From NCBI RefSeq assembly GCF_022539505.1, contig NC_061510.1:275982330-276046329 (forward strand): DNA of 64,000 nucleotides, written 5' to 3'. The notes beneath the pieces were generated by a model. It saw only the letters and a program-made list of their open reading frames with translations. It was not told the origin of the DNA and made no database searches. A program made the translations under genes and the position numbers. The DNA comes from Lolium rigidum (taxonomy: Eukaryota > Streptophyta > Magnoliopsida > Poales > Poaceae). This document shows positions 1 through 11,346 of this stretch, piece after piece; the stretch's first letter is position 1, and every line of letters begins with the position of its first letter.

Positions 1-1990
1 GCCGTATCGGGCGGGCTGGTGCACCGTTCGCTAACACGCTAAATGGACAAAAATTAGCACATAAAGTGATGTGTTATAGACCTAAAAACATTTTTTGCGG
101 AATTTATTGAGCGATGGAAAGTGTACCCCTAGTTCAAATTCGGTCAGTTTCCAACGGGTTCGGCGGGACATCGCGAGAATCCGCATGGATTCCCGGATAG
201 CTAGAGAGTACATATGGCATGTGATATATGATGCGGAGGCGGTGTCCTACCACTACGCGGAGGTCTCGCTCAATACTAAAATGCGTCTCATGTAGCTGCT
301 TCACAAAAAAAACCCGTTTTGGCACCCTGAAAATGAAAAAACCATCACCCATGGGTCGGATTGGAAATCCGCTCCTGGGGCCTTGCTTCCCATCCCAGGG
401 ACCACTCACGTGCCAAATATGGCCTCGTTCCGACAAACTATGTGGTGTCACGGGCCGTTTCCTACTCATTTGCCCTAAAAGCCATAGAACTCCGGACGTG
501 ATAGCCCTGTTTGTGAAGGGTTTTCCAAAATAATTGCCGTATCCTAATTCTGACTTTTGGAGTGGTTACTAGGACACATAAAATGACGCCATGCGGCTCC
601 GCGGGATTTTCTGACTTCGTTTAAATTGCCATTTGACCAAAACGGGCCCCCACGGAGATGCGGTATGGCCGTACCGGGCGCGCTGGTGCCCCCGTTTACC
701 ATCGCGCTAAACGGAAAAAAATTCACACATAAAGTGATATGTCCTAGAACTAAAAACATTTTTCCCGGAATTTATTGAGCGATGGAAAGTGTACCCCTAG
801 TTCAAATCATGTCACTTTCCGGCGGATTCGGCGGGACACCGCGGAAGCCGCATGAATTCCCGGATAGCTAGCACGTACATATGCCATGTGATATATGGTG
901 CGGAGGCGGTGTCCTACCACTACGCGGAGGTCTCGCGTAATACTAAAATGCATCCCATGTAGCTGCTTCACAAAAAAAACCCGTTTTGGCACCCCGAAAA
1001 TGAAAAAACCATCACCCATGGGTCGGATTGGAAATCCGCTCCCGGGACCTTGCTTCCCATCCCAGGGACCACGCACGTGCTAAATATGGCCTCGTTCCGA
1101 CAAACTATGTGGTGTCACGGGCCGTTTCCTACTCATTTGCCCTAAAAGCCATAGAACTCCGGACGTGATAGCCCTATTTGTGAAGGGTTTTCCAAAATAA
1201 TTGCCGTATCCTAATTCTGACTTTTGGAGTGGTTACTAGGACACATAAAATGACGCCATGCGGCTCCGCGGGATTTTCTGACTTCGTTTAAATTGCCATT
1301 TGACCAAAACGGGTCCCCACGGAGATGCGGTATGGCCGTACCGGGCGCGCTGGTGCCCCCGTTTACCATCGCGCTAAACGGAAAAAAATTCACACATAAA
1401 GTGATATGTCCTAGAACTAAAAACATTTTTCCCGGAATTTATTGAGCGACGGAAAGTGTACCCCTAGTTCAAATCATGTCACTTTCCGACGGATTCGGCG
1501 GGACACCGCAGGAAGCCGCATGAATTCCCAGATAGCTAGCGCGTACATATGCCATGTGATATATGGTGCGGAGGCGGTGTCCTACCACTACGCGGAGGTC
1601 TCGCGTAATACTAAAATGCGTCCCATGTAGCTGCTTCACAAAAAAAACCCGTTTTGGCACCTCGAAAATGAAAAAACCATCACCCATGGGTCGGATTGGA
1701 AATCCGCTCCCGGTGCCTTGCTTCCCATCCCAGGGACCACGCACGTGCGAAATATGGCCTCGTTCCGACAAACTATGTGGTGTCACGGGCCGTTTCCTAC
1801 TCATTTGCCCTAAAAGCCATAGAACTCCGGACGTGATAGCCCCTGTTTGTGAAAGGTTTTCCAAAATAATTGGTGTATCCCAATTCCATCTTTTGGAGTG
1901 GTTACTAAGACACATAAAATGATGCCATGCGGCTCGCGAGATTTTTTGACTTCGTTTAAATTGCCATCCGGCTAAAACAGGAACTCGAGG
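1..1990. repeat. Tandem array of a 667-bp repeat, about three copies
   Basis: The same sequence restarts at 1, 668 and 1335, for example at the landmark GCCGTA(T/C)CGGGCG, so the period is 667 bp. Copies two and three are almost identical, while copy one differs at scattered sites. The third copy stops near 1985, about 17 bases short. The array probably continues left of the window. Every ORF here recurs in each copy and lacks protein-like features, so no gene is called. It could be a satellite or a tandemly repeated internal part of a larger element; I do not recognise the family. Confidence 0.85.
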
Positions 1991-2156
1991 ACATATAAGA
2001 AAGTGATTGAATTGTTTCTATATTAACATGGTACTGTACATGATTCAAATATGCATGATTTTGACATGAATGGATAGATGATGTTTTTATGAACATTTTG
2101 ATACCTCATACGCATTTTTCTCGACATCATATGAATTAGTTATGATTTTTACAAAA

Positions 2157-2392
2157 TTAGACAAATTTGAAAAATGGCTACGCCGAGGGTGGCCGTCGGC
2201 GTAGCCCCGTCTACGCCTAGGGCCAAAGATATGCCGAGGGTTGCCCTCGGCGTAGACCTCGCTACGCCGACGGCCGCGCTACGTCGAGGATCGGATGAGG
2301 AGGCTGGCCAGGCCAGGCCATACGCCGAGGGCCCCGACTTTTGGCCGTCGGCGTATAAAAGGCCCTCGGCGTATCGCGCCATTCCTGTAGTG
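2157..2392. mobile_element. CACTA transposon terminus (one end only)
   Basis: The block ends with CATTCCTGTAGTG, whose reverse complement starts CACTACAGGAATG, a CACTA (En/Spm) terminal inverted repeat. Behind it are several copies of TACGCCGAGGG and GCCGTCGGCGTA in both orientations, which is how CACTA subterminal repeats look. The matching left end was not found. The element is either truncated near 2157 or its other end lies outside the window or in the N gap 10 bases to the right. Confidence 0.7.
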
Positions 2393-2402
2393 ACCATGTG
2401 TC

Positions 2403-2502
2403 NNNNNNNNNNNNNNNNNNNNNNNNNNNNNNNNNNNNNNNNNNNNNNNNNNNNNNNNNNNNNNNNNNNNNNNNNNNNNNNNNNNNNNNNNNNNNNNNNN
2501 NN
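2403..2502. other. Assembly gap (100 N)
   Basis: Exactly 100 N, the usual placeholder for a gap of unknown size. It removes the U5 part of the LTR that starts at 2503 and everything between that LTR and the CACTA end. Confidence 0.99.
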
Positions 2503-3734
2503 GGTCCAGTTCACTAGAGGTGTCTCTCCCATAAGATAAAAGCATGTTGGGTGAACAAATTACAGTCGGGCAATTGACAAATAGAGAGGGCATAACAATG
2601 CACATACATGACATGATAAGTATAGTGAGATTTAATTGGGCATTACGACAAAGTACATAGACCGCCATCCAACTGCATCTATGCCTAAAAAGTCCACCTT
2701 CGGGTTATCATCCGAACCCCCTCCAGTATTAAGTTGCTAACAACGAGACAATTGCATTAAGTATGGTGCGTAATGTAATCAACAACTACATCCTCGGACA
2801 TAGCGCCAATGTTTTATCCCTAGTGGCAACGAGCACAACACAACCTTAGAACTTTCGTCACTTGTCCCGAGTGTCAATGCGGGCATGAAACCACTATCGA
2901 GCATAAATACTCCCTCTTGGAGTTAAAAGTAAAAACTTGGCCGGAGCCTCTACTAGTAACGGAGAGCATGCAAGATCATAAACAACACATATGTAATAAC
3001 TTGATAATTAACATGACATGGTATTCTCTATCCATCGGATCCCGACAAACACAACATAGAGTATTACGGATAGATGATCTTGATCATGTTAGGCAACTCA
3101 CAAGATCCAACAATGAAGCACAATGAGGAGAAGACAACCATCTAGCTACTGCTATGGACCCATAGTCCAGGGGTGAACTACTCACTCATCACTCCGGAGG
3201 CGACCATGGCGGTGTAGAGTCCTCCGGGAGATGAATCCCCTCTCCGGCGGGGTGTCGGAGGAGATCTCCGAGAATCCCCCGAGATGGGATCGGCGGCGGC
3301 GGCGTCTCGGTAAGGTTTTCCGTATCGTGGTTTTTCGCATCGGGGGTTTCGCGACGGAGGCTTTAAGTAGGCGGAAGGGCGAGTCGGGGGCCGGACGAGG
3401 GGGCCACACCATAGGGCGGCGCGGGCCCCCTAGGCCGCGCCGCCTTGTGGTGTCGCCACCTCGTGGCCCCACTTCGTATGTTCTTCGGTCTTCCGGAAGC
3501 TCCGTGGAAAAATAGGCCCCCGGGTCTTCGTTTCGTCCAATTCCGAGAATATTTCGTTACTAGGATTTCGAAACCAAAAACAGCGAGAAAACAGGAAGCG
3601 GCACTTCGGCATCTTGTTAATAGGTTAGTTCAGAAAATGCACGAATATGACATAAAGTGTGCATAAAACATGTAGGTATCATCAATAATATGGCATAGAA
3701 CATAAGAAATTATCGATACGTCGGAGACGTATCA
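2503..3734 (-). repeat. 3' LTR of Gypsy-type element A, truncated by the gap
   Basis: On the minus strand this starts TGATACGTCTCCGACGTATC at 3734 and matches the LTRs at 7202, 8937, 11347 and 42787. Full copies in the window are 1555-1596 bp and end in CGCCATCA. About 360 bp of the LTR end is missing in the gap. Upstream on the minus strand lies a purine-rich AAGCTTGGGGATGC, a plausible polypurine tract. From memory the LTR resembles Triticeae Fatima/Sabrina-like Gypsy families. Confidence 0.85.
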
Positions 3735-6700
3735 AGCATCCCCAAGCTTAGTTACGCTCGTCCGAGCGAGTAAAACGATAACAAAGATAATTTCTGAAGT
3801 GATATGCCATCATAAGCTTGATCATACTATTTGTAAACATATGTAGTGAATGCAGCGATCAAAACAATGGTAATGACATGAGTAAACAAGTGAATCATAA
3901 AGCAAAGACTTTTCATGAATAGTACTTCAAGACAAGTATTAATAAGTCTTGCATAAGAGTTAACTCATAAAGCAATAAATCAAAGTAAAGGTATTGAAGC
4001 AACACAAAGGAAGATTAAGTTTCAGCGGTTGCTTTCAACTTGTAACATGTATATCTCATGGATAATAGTCAACATAGAGTAATATAACAAGTACAATATG
4101 CAAGTATGTAGGAATCAATGCACAGTTCACACAAGTGTTTGCTTCTTGAGGTGGAGAGAGATAGGTGAACTGACTCAACATAAAAGTAAAAAGAATGGTC
4201 CTTCAAAGAGGAAAGCATCGATTGCTATATTTGTGCTAGAGCTTTTATTTTGAAAACATGAAACAATTTTGTCAACGGTAGTAATAAAGCATATGAGTTA
4301 TGTACATTGTATCTTACAAGTTGCAAGTCTCATGCATAGTATACTAATAGTGCCCGCACCTTGTCCTAATTAACTTGGACTACCGGATCTTTGCAATGCA
4401 CATGTTTTGACCAAGTGTCACAATGAGGTACCTCCATGCCGCCTGTACAAAGGTCTAAGGAGAAAGCTCGCATTTTGGATTTCTCGCTTTTGATTATTCT
4501 CAACTTAGACATCCATACCGGGACAACATGGACAACAGATAATGGACTCCTCTTTAATGCATAAGCATGTGGCAACAATTATTATTCTCATATGAGATTG
4601 AGGATATATGTCCAAACTGAAACTTCCACCATGAATCATGGCTTTAGTTAGCGGCCCAATGTTCTTCTCTAACAATATGCATGCTCCAACCATAAAGGTG
4701 GTAGATCTCTCTTACTTCAGACAAGACGGACATGCATAGCAACTCACATGATATTCAACAAAGAATAGTTGATGGCGTCCCCGAAACATGGTTATCGCAC
4801 AACAAGCAACTTAATAAGAGATAAAGTGCATAAGTACATATTCAATACCACAATAGTTTTTAAGCTATTTGTCCCATGAGCTATATATTGCAAAGGTGAA
4901 TGATGGAATTTTAAAGGTAGCACTCAAGCAATTTACTTTGGAATGGCGGATAAATACCATGTAGTAGGTAGGTATGGTGGACACAAATGGCATAGTGGTT
5001 GGCTCAAGTATTTTGGATGCATGAGAAGTATTCCCTCTCGATACAAGGTTTAGGCTAGCAAGGTTATTTGAAACAAACACAAGGATGAACGGTACAGCAA
5101 AACTCACATAAAAGACATATTGTAAACATTATAAGACTCCATACCGTCTTCCTTGTTGTTCAAAACTCAATACTAGATGTTATCTAGACTCTAGAGAAAC
5201 CAAATATGCAAACCAAATTAACAAGCTCTAAGTATTTCTTCATTAATGGGTGCAAAGTATATGATGCAAGAGCTTAAACATGAGCATTTACAATTGCCAA
5301 GTATCAAATTATCCAAGACATTTTAGAGTTACTACATGTAGCATTTTCCAATTCCAACCATATAACAATTTAACGAAGAAGAAACTTCGCCATGAATACT
5401 ATGAGTAGAGCCTAAGGACATATTTGTCCATATGCTACAGCGGAGCGTGTCTCTCTCCCATAAAGTGAATGCTAGGATCCATTTTATTCAAACAAAACAA
5501 AAAGCAAAAACAAACCGACGCTCCAAGCAAAGTGCATAAGATGTGACGGAATAAAAATATAGTTTCAGGGAGGAACCTGATAATGTTGTCGATGAAGAAG
5601 GGGATGCCTTGGGCATCCCCAAGCTTAGACGCTTGAGTCTTCTTAGAATATGCAGGGGTGAACCACCGGGGCATCCCCAAGCTTAGAGCTTTCACTCTCC
5701 TTGATCATATTGCATCATACTCCTCTCTTGATCCTTGAAAACTTCCTCCACACCAAACTCGAAACAACTCATTAGAGGGTTAGTGCATAATAAAAATTCA
5801 CATGTTCAGAGGTGACACAATCATTATTAACACTTCTGGACATTGCATAAAGCTACTGGACATTAATGGATCAAAGAAATTCATCCAACATAGCAAAAGA
5901 GGCAATGCGAAATAAAAGACAGAATCTGTCAAAACAGAACAGTCCGTAAAGATGGATTTTATTAGGCCACCAGACTTGCTCAAACGAAAATGCTCAAATT
6001 GAATGAAAGTTGCGTACATATCTGAGGATCATGCTCGTAAATTGGCTTAATTTTCTGAGCTACCTACAGGGAGATAGACCCAGATTCGTGACAGCAAAGA
6101 AATCTGGAACTGCGCAGTAATCCAAATCTAGTACTTACTTTTCTATCAAAGACTTTACTTGGCACAACAAAACATAAAACTAAGATAAGGAGAGGTTGCT
6201 ACAGTAGTAAACAACTTCCAAGACACAAATATAAAACAAAAATACTTGAGTAAAAACATGGGTTGTCTCCCATAAGCGCTTTTCTTTAACGCCTTTCAGC
6301 TAGGCGCAGAAAGTGTATCTCAAGTGACATCGAAGGGTGGTGCACCTACAGCGGGGTTTGGTGTTTTCTCAACCATGCATAGTATATTGGATACATAAGT
6401 TTCAGCGTCTCCCTTTTCATTAGTCTTGGGCTTGCTACTCTCATCGAACAAAATTTTCAGGAACAAGCCAAGCATAGTTATTTTCTAGTGCATCATTCAT
6501 AGCTAGGAGTTTACATGGTATTGGTGCTTTGATCTCCCCACCATCATTAGCATTATTAGTATACCTTATCCTATCCATGTCCATTTTTTCAAGGAGACTA
6601 ACAAAATTAGTATGAGAACCAAGCATATTAAATTTAGCGAAGACCTTTCTAGCCTCTCTTGCTAGACCTCCAAATTCTCTAAGAAGGGTATCTAAAACAA

Positions 6701-7201
6701 AATCTTTCTTTTCCCCCTCTTCCAAATCACCAAGTGTAAGAAACATGTGTTGGATTATAGGATTAAGATTAACAAACTTAGTTTCCAACAGGCGAACTAA
6801 AGCAGCAGCAGCAATTTCATAAGTAGGAGCAAGTTCTACCAAGTGTCTATCTTCAAAATCTTCAACGGTACTAACATGGGTGAAAAATTCTTCTATATTG
6901 TTTCTCCCAATGATAGACCCGCGTCCTACCGGTATGTTCTTTGTGGTAAAATTAAAAGGAAACATGATGAAATAAGTAAAGCAAATGCAAGTAAACTAAT
7001 TTTTTTGTGTTTTTGATATAGCAAACAAGACAGCAAATAAAGTAAAGCTAGCAACTAATTTTTTTGTGTTTTGATATAATGCAGCAAACAAAGTAGTAAA
7101 TAAAATAAAGCAAGACAAAAACAAAGTAAAGAGATTGAGAAGTGGAGACTCCCCTTGCAGCGTGTCTTGATCTCCCCGACAACGGCGCCGAAAAATATGC
7201 T
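3735..7201 (-). mobile_element. Internal region of non-autonomous Gypsy-type element A
   Basis: The region lies between a 3' LTR (2503-3734) and a 5' LTR remnant (7202-7874), both minus strand. Next to the 5' LTR is a leader with a GGCGCCGTTG primer-binding-like site. It carries one ORF (6441-6965), and then about 2.7 kb of non-coding sequence that runs to the 3' LTR. No gag, protease, reverse transcriptase or integrase was seen. The stretch 5290-6310 is nearly identical to 39390-40410 in the gag-protease element, so the two element types share LTR, leader and 3' UTR but differ in the coding block. The motif CTAAGCTTGGGGATGC occurs three times (near 3735, 5615 and 5675). Confidence 0.75.
6441..6965 (-). 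CDS. Unrecognised 174-aa protein encoded by element A
   Basis: The ORF starts at the ATG at 6965, just inside the leader, where gag starts in the sister elements. The protein begins MFPFNFTTKNIPVG and is mixed hydrophilic and hydrophobic with no signal peptide, zinc knuckle or membrane segment. It has several acidic and leucine-rich stretches (for example VDLxxLAPTYEIAAAAL-like and LLEKMDMDRIRY) suggesting a mostly helical fold. I see no similarity to the gag proteins at 7875-11093 or 40833-42532. It is intact, unlike most coding sequence nearby, and is the only ORF of the element. It could be a captured host gene fragment or a product that helps packaging or expression; the function is unknown. 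Confidence refers to it being a real element-encoded ORF. Confidence 0.6.
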   Translation of the reverse strand: MFPFNFTTKNIPVGRGSIIGRNNIEEFFTHVSTVEDFEDRHLVELAPTYEIAAAALVRLLETKFVNLNPIIQHMFLTLGDLEEGEKKDFVLDTLLREFGGLAREARKVFAKFNMLGSHTNFVSLLEKMDMDRIRYTNNANDGGEIKAPIPCKLLAMNDALENNYAWLVPENFVR

Positions 7202-7874
7202 TGATGGCGTGTATTTCACACGTTCGTTGGGCAACCCCAAGAGGAAGGTATGATGCGCACAGCAGCAAGTTTTCCCTCGAGAAAGAAACCAAGGTTTATC
7301 GAACCAGGAGGAGCCAAGAAGCACGTTGAAGGTTGATGGCGGCGGGATGTAGTGCGGCGCAACACCGGAGATTCCGGCGCCAACGTGGAACTCGCACAAC
7401 ACAACCAAAGTACTTTGCCCCAACGAAACAGTGAGGTTGTCAATCTCACCGGCTTGCTGTAACAAAGGATTAACCGTATTGTGTGGAAGATGATTGTTTG
7501 CAGAGAAAATAGTAAAAACAAGTATTGCAGCAGATTTGTATTTCAGTATTAAAGAATGGACCGGGGTCCACAGTTCACTAGAGGTGTCTCTCCCATAAGA
7601 TAAAAGCATGTTGGGTGAACAAATTACGGTCGGGCAATTGACAAATAGAGAGGGCATAACAATGCACATACATGACATGATAAGTATAGTGAGATTTAAT
7701 TGGGCATTACGACAAAGTACATAGACCGCCATCCAACCGCATCTATGCCTAAAAAGTCCACCTTCAGGTTATCATCCGAACCCCCTCCAGTATTAAGTTG
7801 CTAACAACAGACAATTGCATTAAGTATGGTGCGTAATGTAATCAACAACTACATCCTCGGACATAGCGCCAATG
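7202..7874 (-). repeat. Truncated 5' LTR of element A
   Basis: The LTR begins with the family end (TGATGGCGTGTATTTCACACG on the plus strand reads the U5 terminus) and runs normally to AGCGCCAATG at 7874. It then switches abruptly into gag sequence instead of continuing TTTTATCCC as in the other copies. The breakpoint shares AATG with the gag sequence (compare 40856-40860). Confidence 0.85.
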
Positions 7875-10800
7875 ATGGGCTCCCAGCCATCTTCTAACTT
7901 CCTAGGAATAGAAGTTTCAAGTTTTAGTTTCTCTTCTCTAGCTTTTATGAGAGCATTTGTAATATGTTTTGTAAAGGCCAAATTTATAGCACTAGCATTG
8001 GGACTTTTAGCAAGCTTTTGTAAGAACTTTATAAGTTCAGAGATGTGACAATCATCAAAGTCTAAACCATTATGATCTACAGCAATGGGATCATTGTCCC
8101 CAATATTTTAAAAAATTCAGCAGCTTTCAAGCTAGCTTTAGCAGCTTTCGAGCAATTTTGCACGCTTTGCACTAGGAGTAGAAACATTGCTAACACCAAT
8201 TATTTTACCATTGATAGTAGGAGGTGTAGTAACATGTGAATCATTAACATTACTAGTAGTGGTAATAGTCCAAACTTTGGCTACATTATTCTCTCTTAGC
8301 TAGTTTTTCGTTTTCTTCTCTTTCCCACCTAGCATGCAATTCGGCCATCAATCTAATATTCTCATTAATTCGAACTTGGATGGAATTTGCTGTAGTAACA
8401 ATTTTATTATCAATATCCTTATTAGGCATAACTTTCAATTTTAAAAGATCAACATCGGAGGTAAGTCTATCAACCTTAGAAGCAAGAATATCAATTTTAT
8501 CAAGCTTTTCCTCAACGTATTTGTTAAAAGCGAGTTTGTGTACTAATAAATTCTTTAAGCATGGCTTCAAGATCGAGGGTACACTCCTATTATTGTTGTA
8601 AGAATTCCCATAAGAATTACCATAACTATTACCATTAGCAGAAGGATATGGCCTATAGTTGTTACCGGAATTATTCCTATAAGCATTGTTGTTGAAATTA
8701 TTATTTTTAATGAAGTTCACATCAACATGTTCTTCTTGGGCAACCAATGAAGCTAAAGGAACATTATTAGGATCAAAATTAGATCTACCATTCACAAGCA
8801 TAGACATAATAGCATCAATCTTATCACTCAAGGAGGAGGTTTCTTCAACAGAATTTACCTTCTTACCTTGTGGAGCTCTTTCCGTGTGCCATTCAGAGTA
8901 ATTTATCATCATATCATCAAGAAGCTTTGTTGCCGCTGATGGCGTGTATTTCACACGTTCGTTGGGCAACCCCAAGAGGAAGGTATGATGCGCACAGCAG
9001 CAAGTTTTCCCTCAGAAAGAAACCAAGGTTTATCGAACCAGGAGGAGCCAAGAAGCACGTTGAAGGTTGATGGCGGCGGGATGTAGTGCGGCGCAACACC
9101 GGAGATTCCGGCGCCAACGTGGAACCTGCACAACACAACCAAAGTACTTTGCCCCAACGAAACAGTTGAGGTTGTCAATCTCACCGGCTTGCTGTAACAA
9201 AGGATTAACCATATTGTGTGGAAGATGATTGTTTGCGAGAGAAAATAGTAAAAACAAGTATTGCAAGCAGATTTGTATTTCGATGATTAAAGAATGGACC
9301 GGGGTCCACGAGCTCACTAGAGGTGTCTCTCCCATAAGATAAAAGCATGTTGGGTGAACAAATTACAGTCGGGCAATTGACAAATAGAGAGGGCATAACA
9401 ATGCACATACATGACATGATAAGTATAGTGAGATTTAATTGGGCATTACGACAAAGTACATAGACCGCCATCCAACCGCATCTATGCCTAAAAAGTCCAC
9501 CTTCAGAGTTATCATCCGAACCCCCTCCGGTATTAAGTTGCTAACAACGGACAATTGCATTAAGTATGGTGCGTAATGTAATCAACAACTACATCCTCGG
9601 ACATAGCGCCAATGTTTTATCCCTAGTGGCAACAACGACAACACAACCTTAGAACTTTCTCATCATCGTCCTGGTGTCAATGCGGGCATGAACCCACTAT
9701 CGAGCATAAATACTCCCTCTTGGAGTTAAAAGTAAAACTTGGCCAGAGCCTCTACTAGTAACGGAGAGCATGCAAGATCATAAACAACACATATGTAATA
9801 ACTTGATAATTAACATGACATGGTATTCTCTATCCATCGGATCCCGACAAACACAACATAGAGTATTACAGATAGATGATCTTGATCATGTTAGGCAACT
9901 CACAAGATCCAACAATGAAGCACAATGAGGAGAAGACAACCATCTAGCTACTGCTATGGACCATGGCGGTGTAGAGTCCTCCGGGAGATGAATCCCCTCT
10001 CCGGCAGGGTGCCGGAGGAGATCTCCAGAATCCCCCGAGATGGGATCGGCGGCGGCGGCGTCTCAGTAAGGTTTTCCGTATCGTGGTTTTTCGCATCGGG
10101 GTTTCGCGACGGAGGCTTTAAGTAGGCGGAAGGGCGGAGTCGGGGGCCGAGGCGAGGGGCCACACCATAGGGCGGCGCGGGCCCCCCTAGGCCGCGCCGC
10201 CTTGTGGTGTCGCCACCTCGTGGCCCCACTTCGTATGTTCTTCGGTCTTCCGGAAGCTCCGTGGAAAAATAGGCCCCGGGTCTTCGTTTCGTCCAATTCC
10301 GAGAATATTTCGTTACTAGGATTTCTGAAACCAAAAACAGCGAAAAACGAGAACCGGCACTTCGGCATCTTGTTAATAGGTTAGTTCCAGAAAATGCACG
10401 AATATGACATAAAGTGTGCATAAAACATGTAGGTATCATCAATAATATGGCATAGAACATAAGAAATTATCGATACGTCGGAGACGTATCAGCCGCCCCC
10501 AAAGTGATGGACATAAAGGTACCTCCAGCAGCTGAATCCAATAGGTTCCGCGAAGAAAAATTCAATCCTGCATAAAAGGTTTGGATGATCATCCAAGTAG
10601 TCAGTCCATGGGTTGGGCAATTCTTTACCAAAGATTTCATTCTCTCCCATGCTTGAGCAACATGTTCATTATCTAATTGCTTAAAATTCATTATGCTACT
10701 TCTCAAAGATATAATTTTAGCGGGAGGATAATATCTACCAATAAAAGCATCCTTACATTTAGTCCAAGAATCAATACTATTTCTAGGCAGAGATAGCAAC

Positions 10801-11093
10801 CAATCTTTAGCTCTTCCTCTTAAAGAGAAAGGAAACAATTTCAATTTTATAATGTCACCATCTACATCCTTATACTTTTGCATTTCACATAGTTCAACAA
10901 AATTATTAAGATGGGCAGCAACATCATCAGAACTAACACCAGAAAATTTCTCTCTCATAACAAGATTCAGTAAAGCAGGTTTAATTTCAAAGAATTCTGC
11001 TGTAGTAGCAGGTGGAGCAATAGGTGTGCATAGGAAATCATTATTATTTGTGCTAGTGAAGTCACACAACTTAGTATTCTCAACAGTACCCAT
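7875..11093 (-). pseudogene. Broken Gypsy gag gene of element B, split by a solo LTR
   Basis: Read on the minus strand, gag starts at the ATG at 11093. It encodes a retrotransposon gag domain with landmarks AAHLNNFVELCEMQKYKD, FPFSLRGRAKDWLLSLP and ERMKSLVKNCPTHG. At 10491-10496 it is interrupted by a solo LTR (8937-10491). It then resumes at 8936 with TKLLDDMMINYSEWHTERAP and an Asn-rich stretch, and decays through frameshifts near 8300 and 8570 until the junction at 7874. The homologous gag at 40833-42532 gives the expected order. Gag is the structural capsid protein of LTR retrotransposons. This copy cannot make a full product. Confidence 0.85.
8937..10491 (-). mobile_element. Solo LTR (1555 bp) inserted in gag, TSD GCCGC
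   Basis: A full-length LTR (minus orientation, TGATAC to CCATCA) is flanked on both sides by the pentamer GCCGC (8932-8936 and 10492-10496). Outside the flanks the gag reading continues. There are no internal sequences, so this is a solo LTR left by recombination between the two LTRs of an element that had jumped into a relative of its own family. It is internally co-linear with the LTR at 42787-44382. Confidence 0.9.
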
Positions 11094-11346
11094 TTTAGCA
11101 GTAGTAAATAAAGCAAACTAAATAAAGTAAATGCAAGTAACTAATTTTTTTGTGTTTTTGATATAGAGAACAAGACAGTAAATAAAGTAAAACTAGCAAC
11201 TAATTTTTTTGTATTTTTGATATAAGAAGCAAACAAACCAGTAAATAAAATAAAGCAAGACAAAAACAAAGTAAAGAGATTGGATGTGGGAGACTCCCCT
11301 TGCAGCGTGTCTTGATCTCCCCGGCAACGGCGCCAGAAATTTAGCT
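11094..11346 (-). other. Leader and primer-binding-like site of element B
   Basis: This lies between the LTR end (11347) and the gag start. The minus strand contains TGGCGCCGTTGCCGGGG (11319-11335), 11 bases from the LTR. It starts TGG as expected for pairing with a tRNA CCA end; the tRNA was not identified. The rest is the AT-rich leader shared with the leaders at 6966-7201 and 42533-42786. Confidence 0.6.

Noticed and set aside
134..1915. Recurring ORFs of 60-150 codons
   Set aside because: They repeat in each 667-bp unit with frame breaks between copies; no protein family signature.
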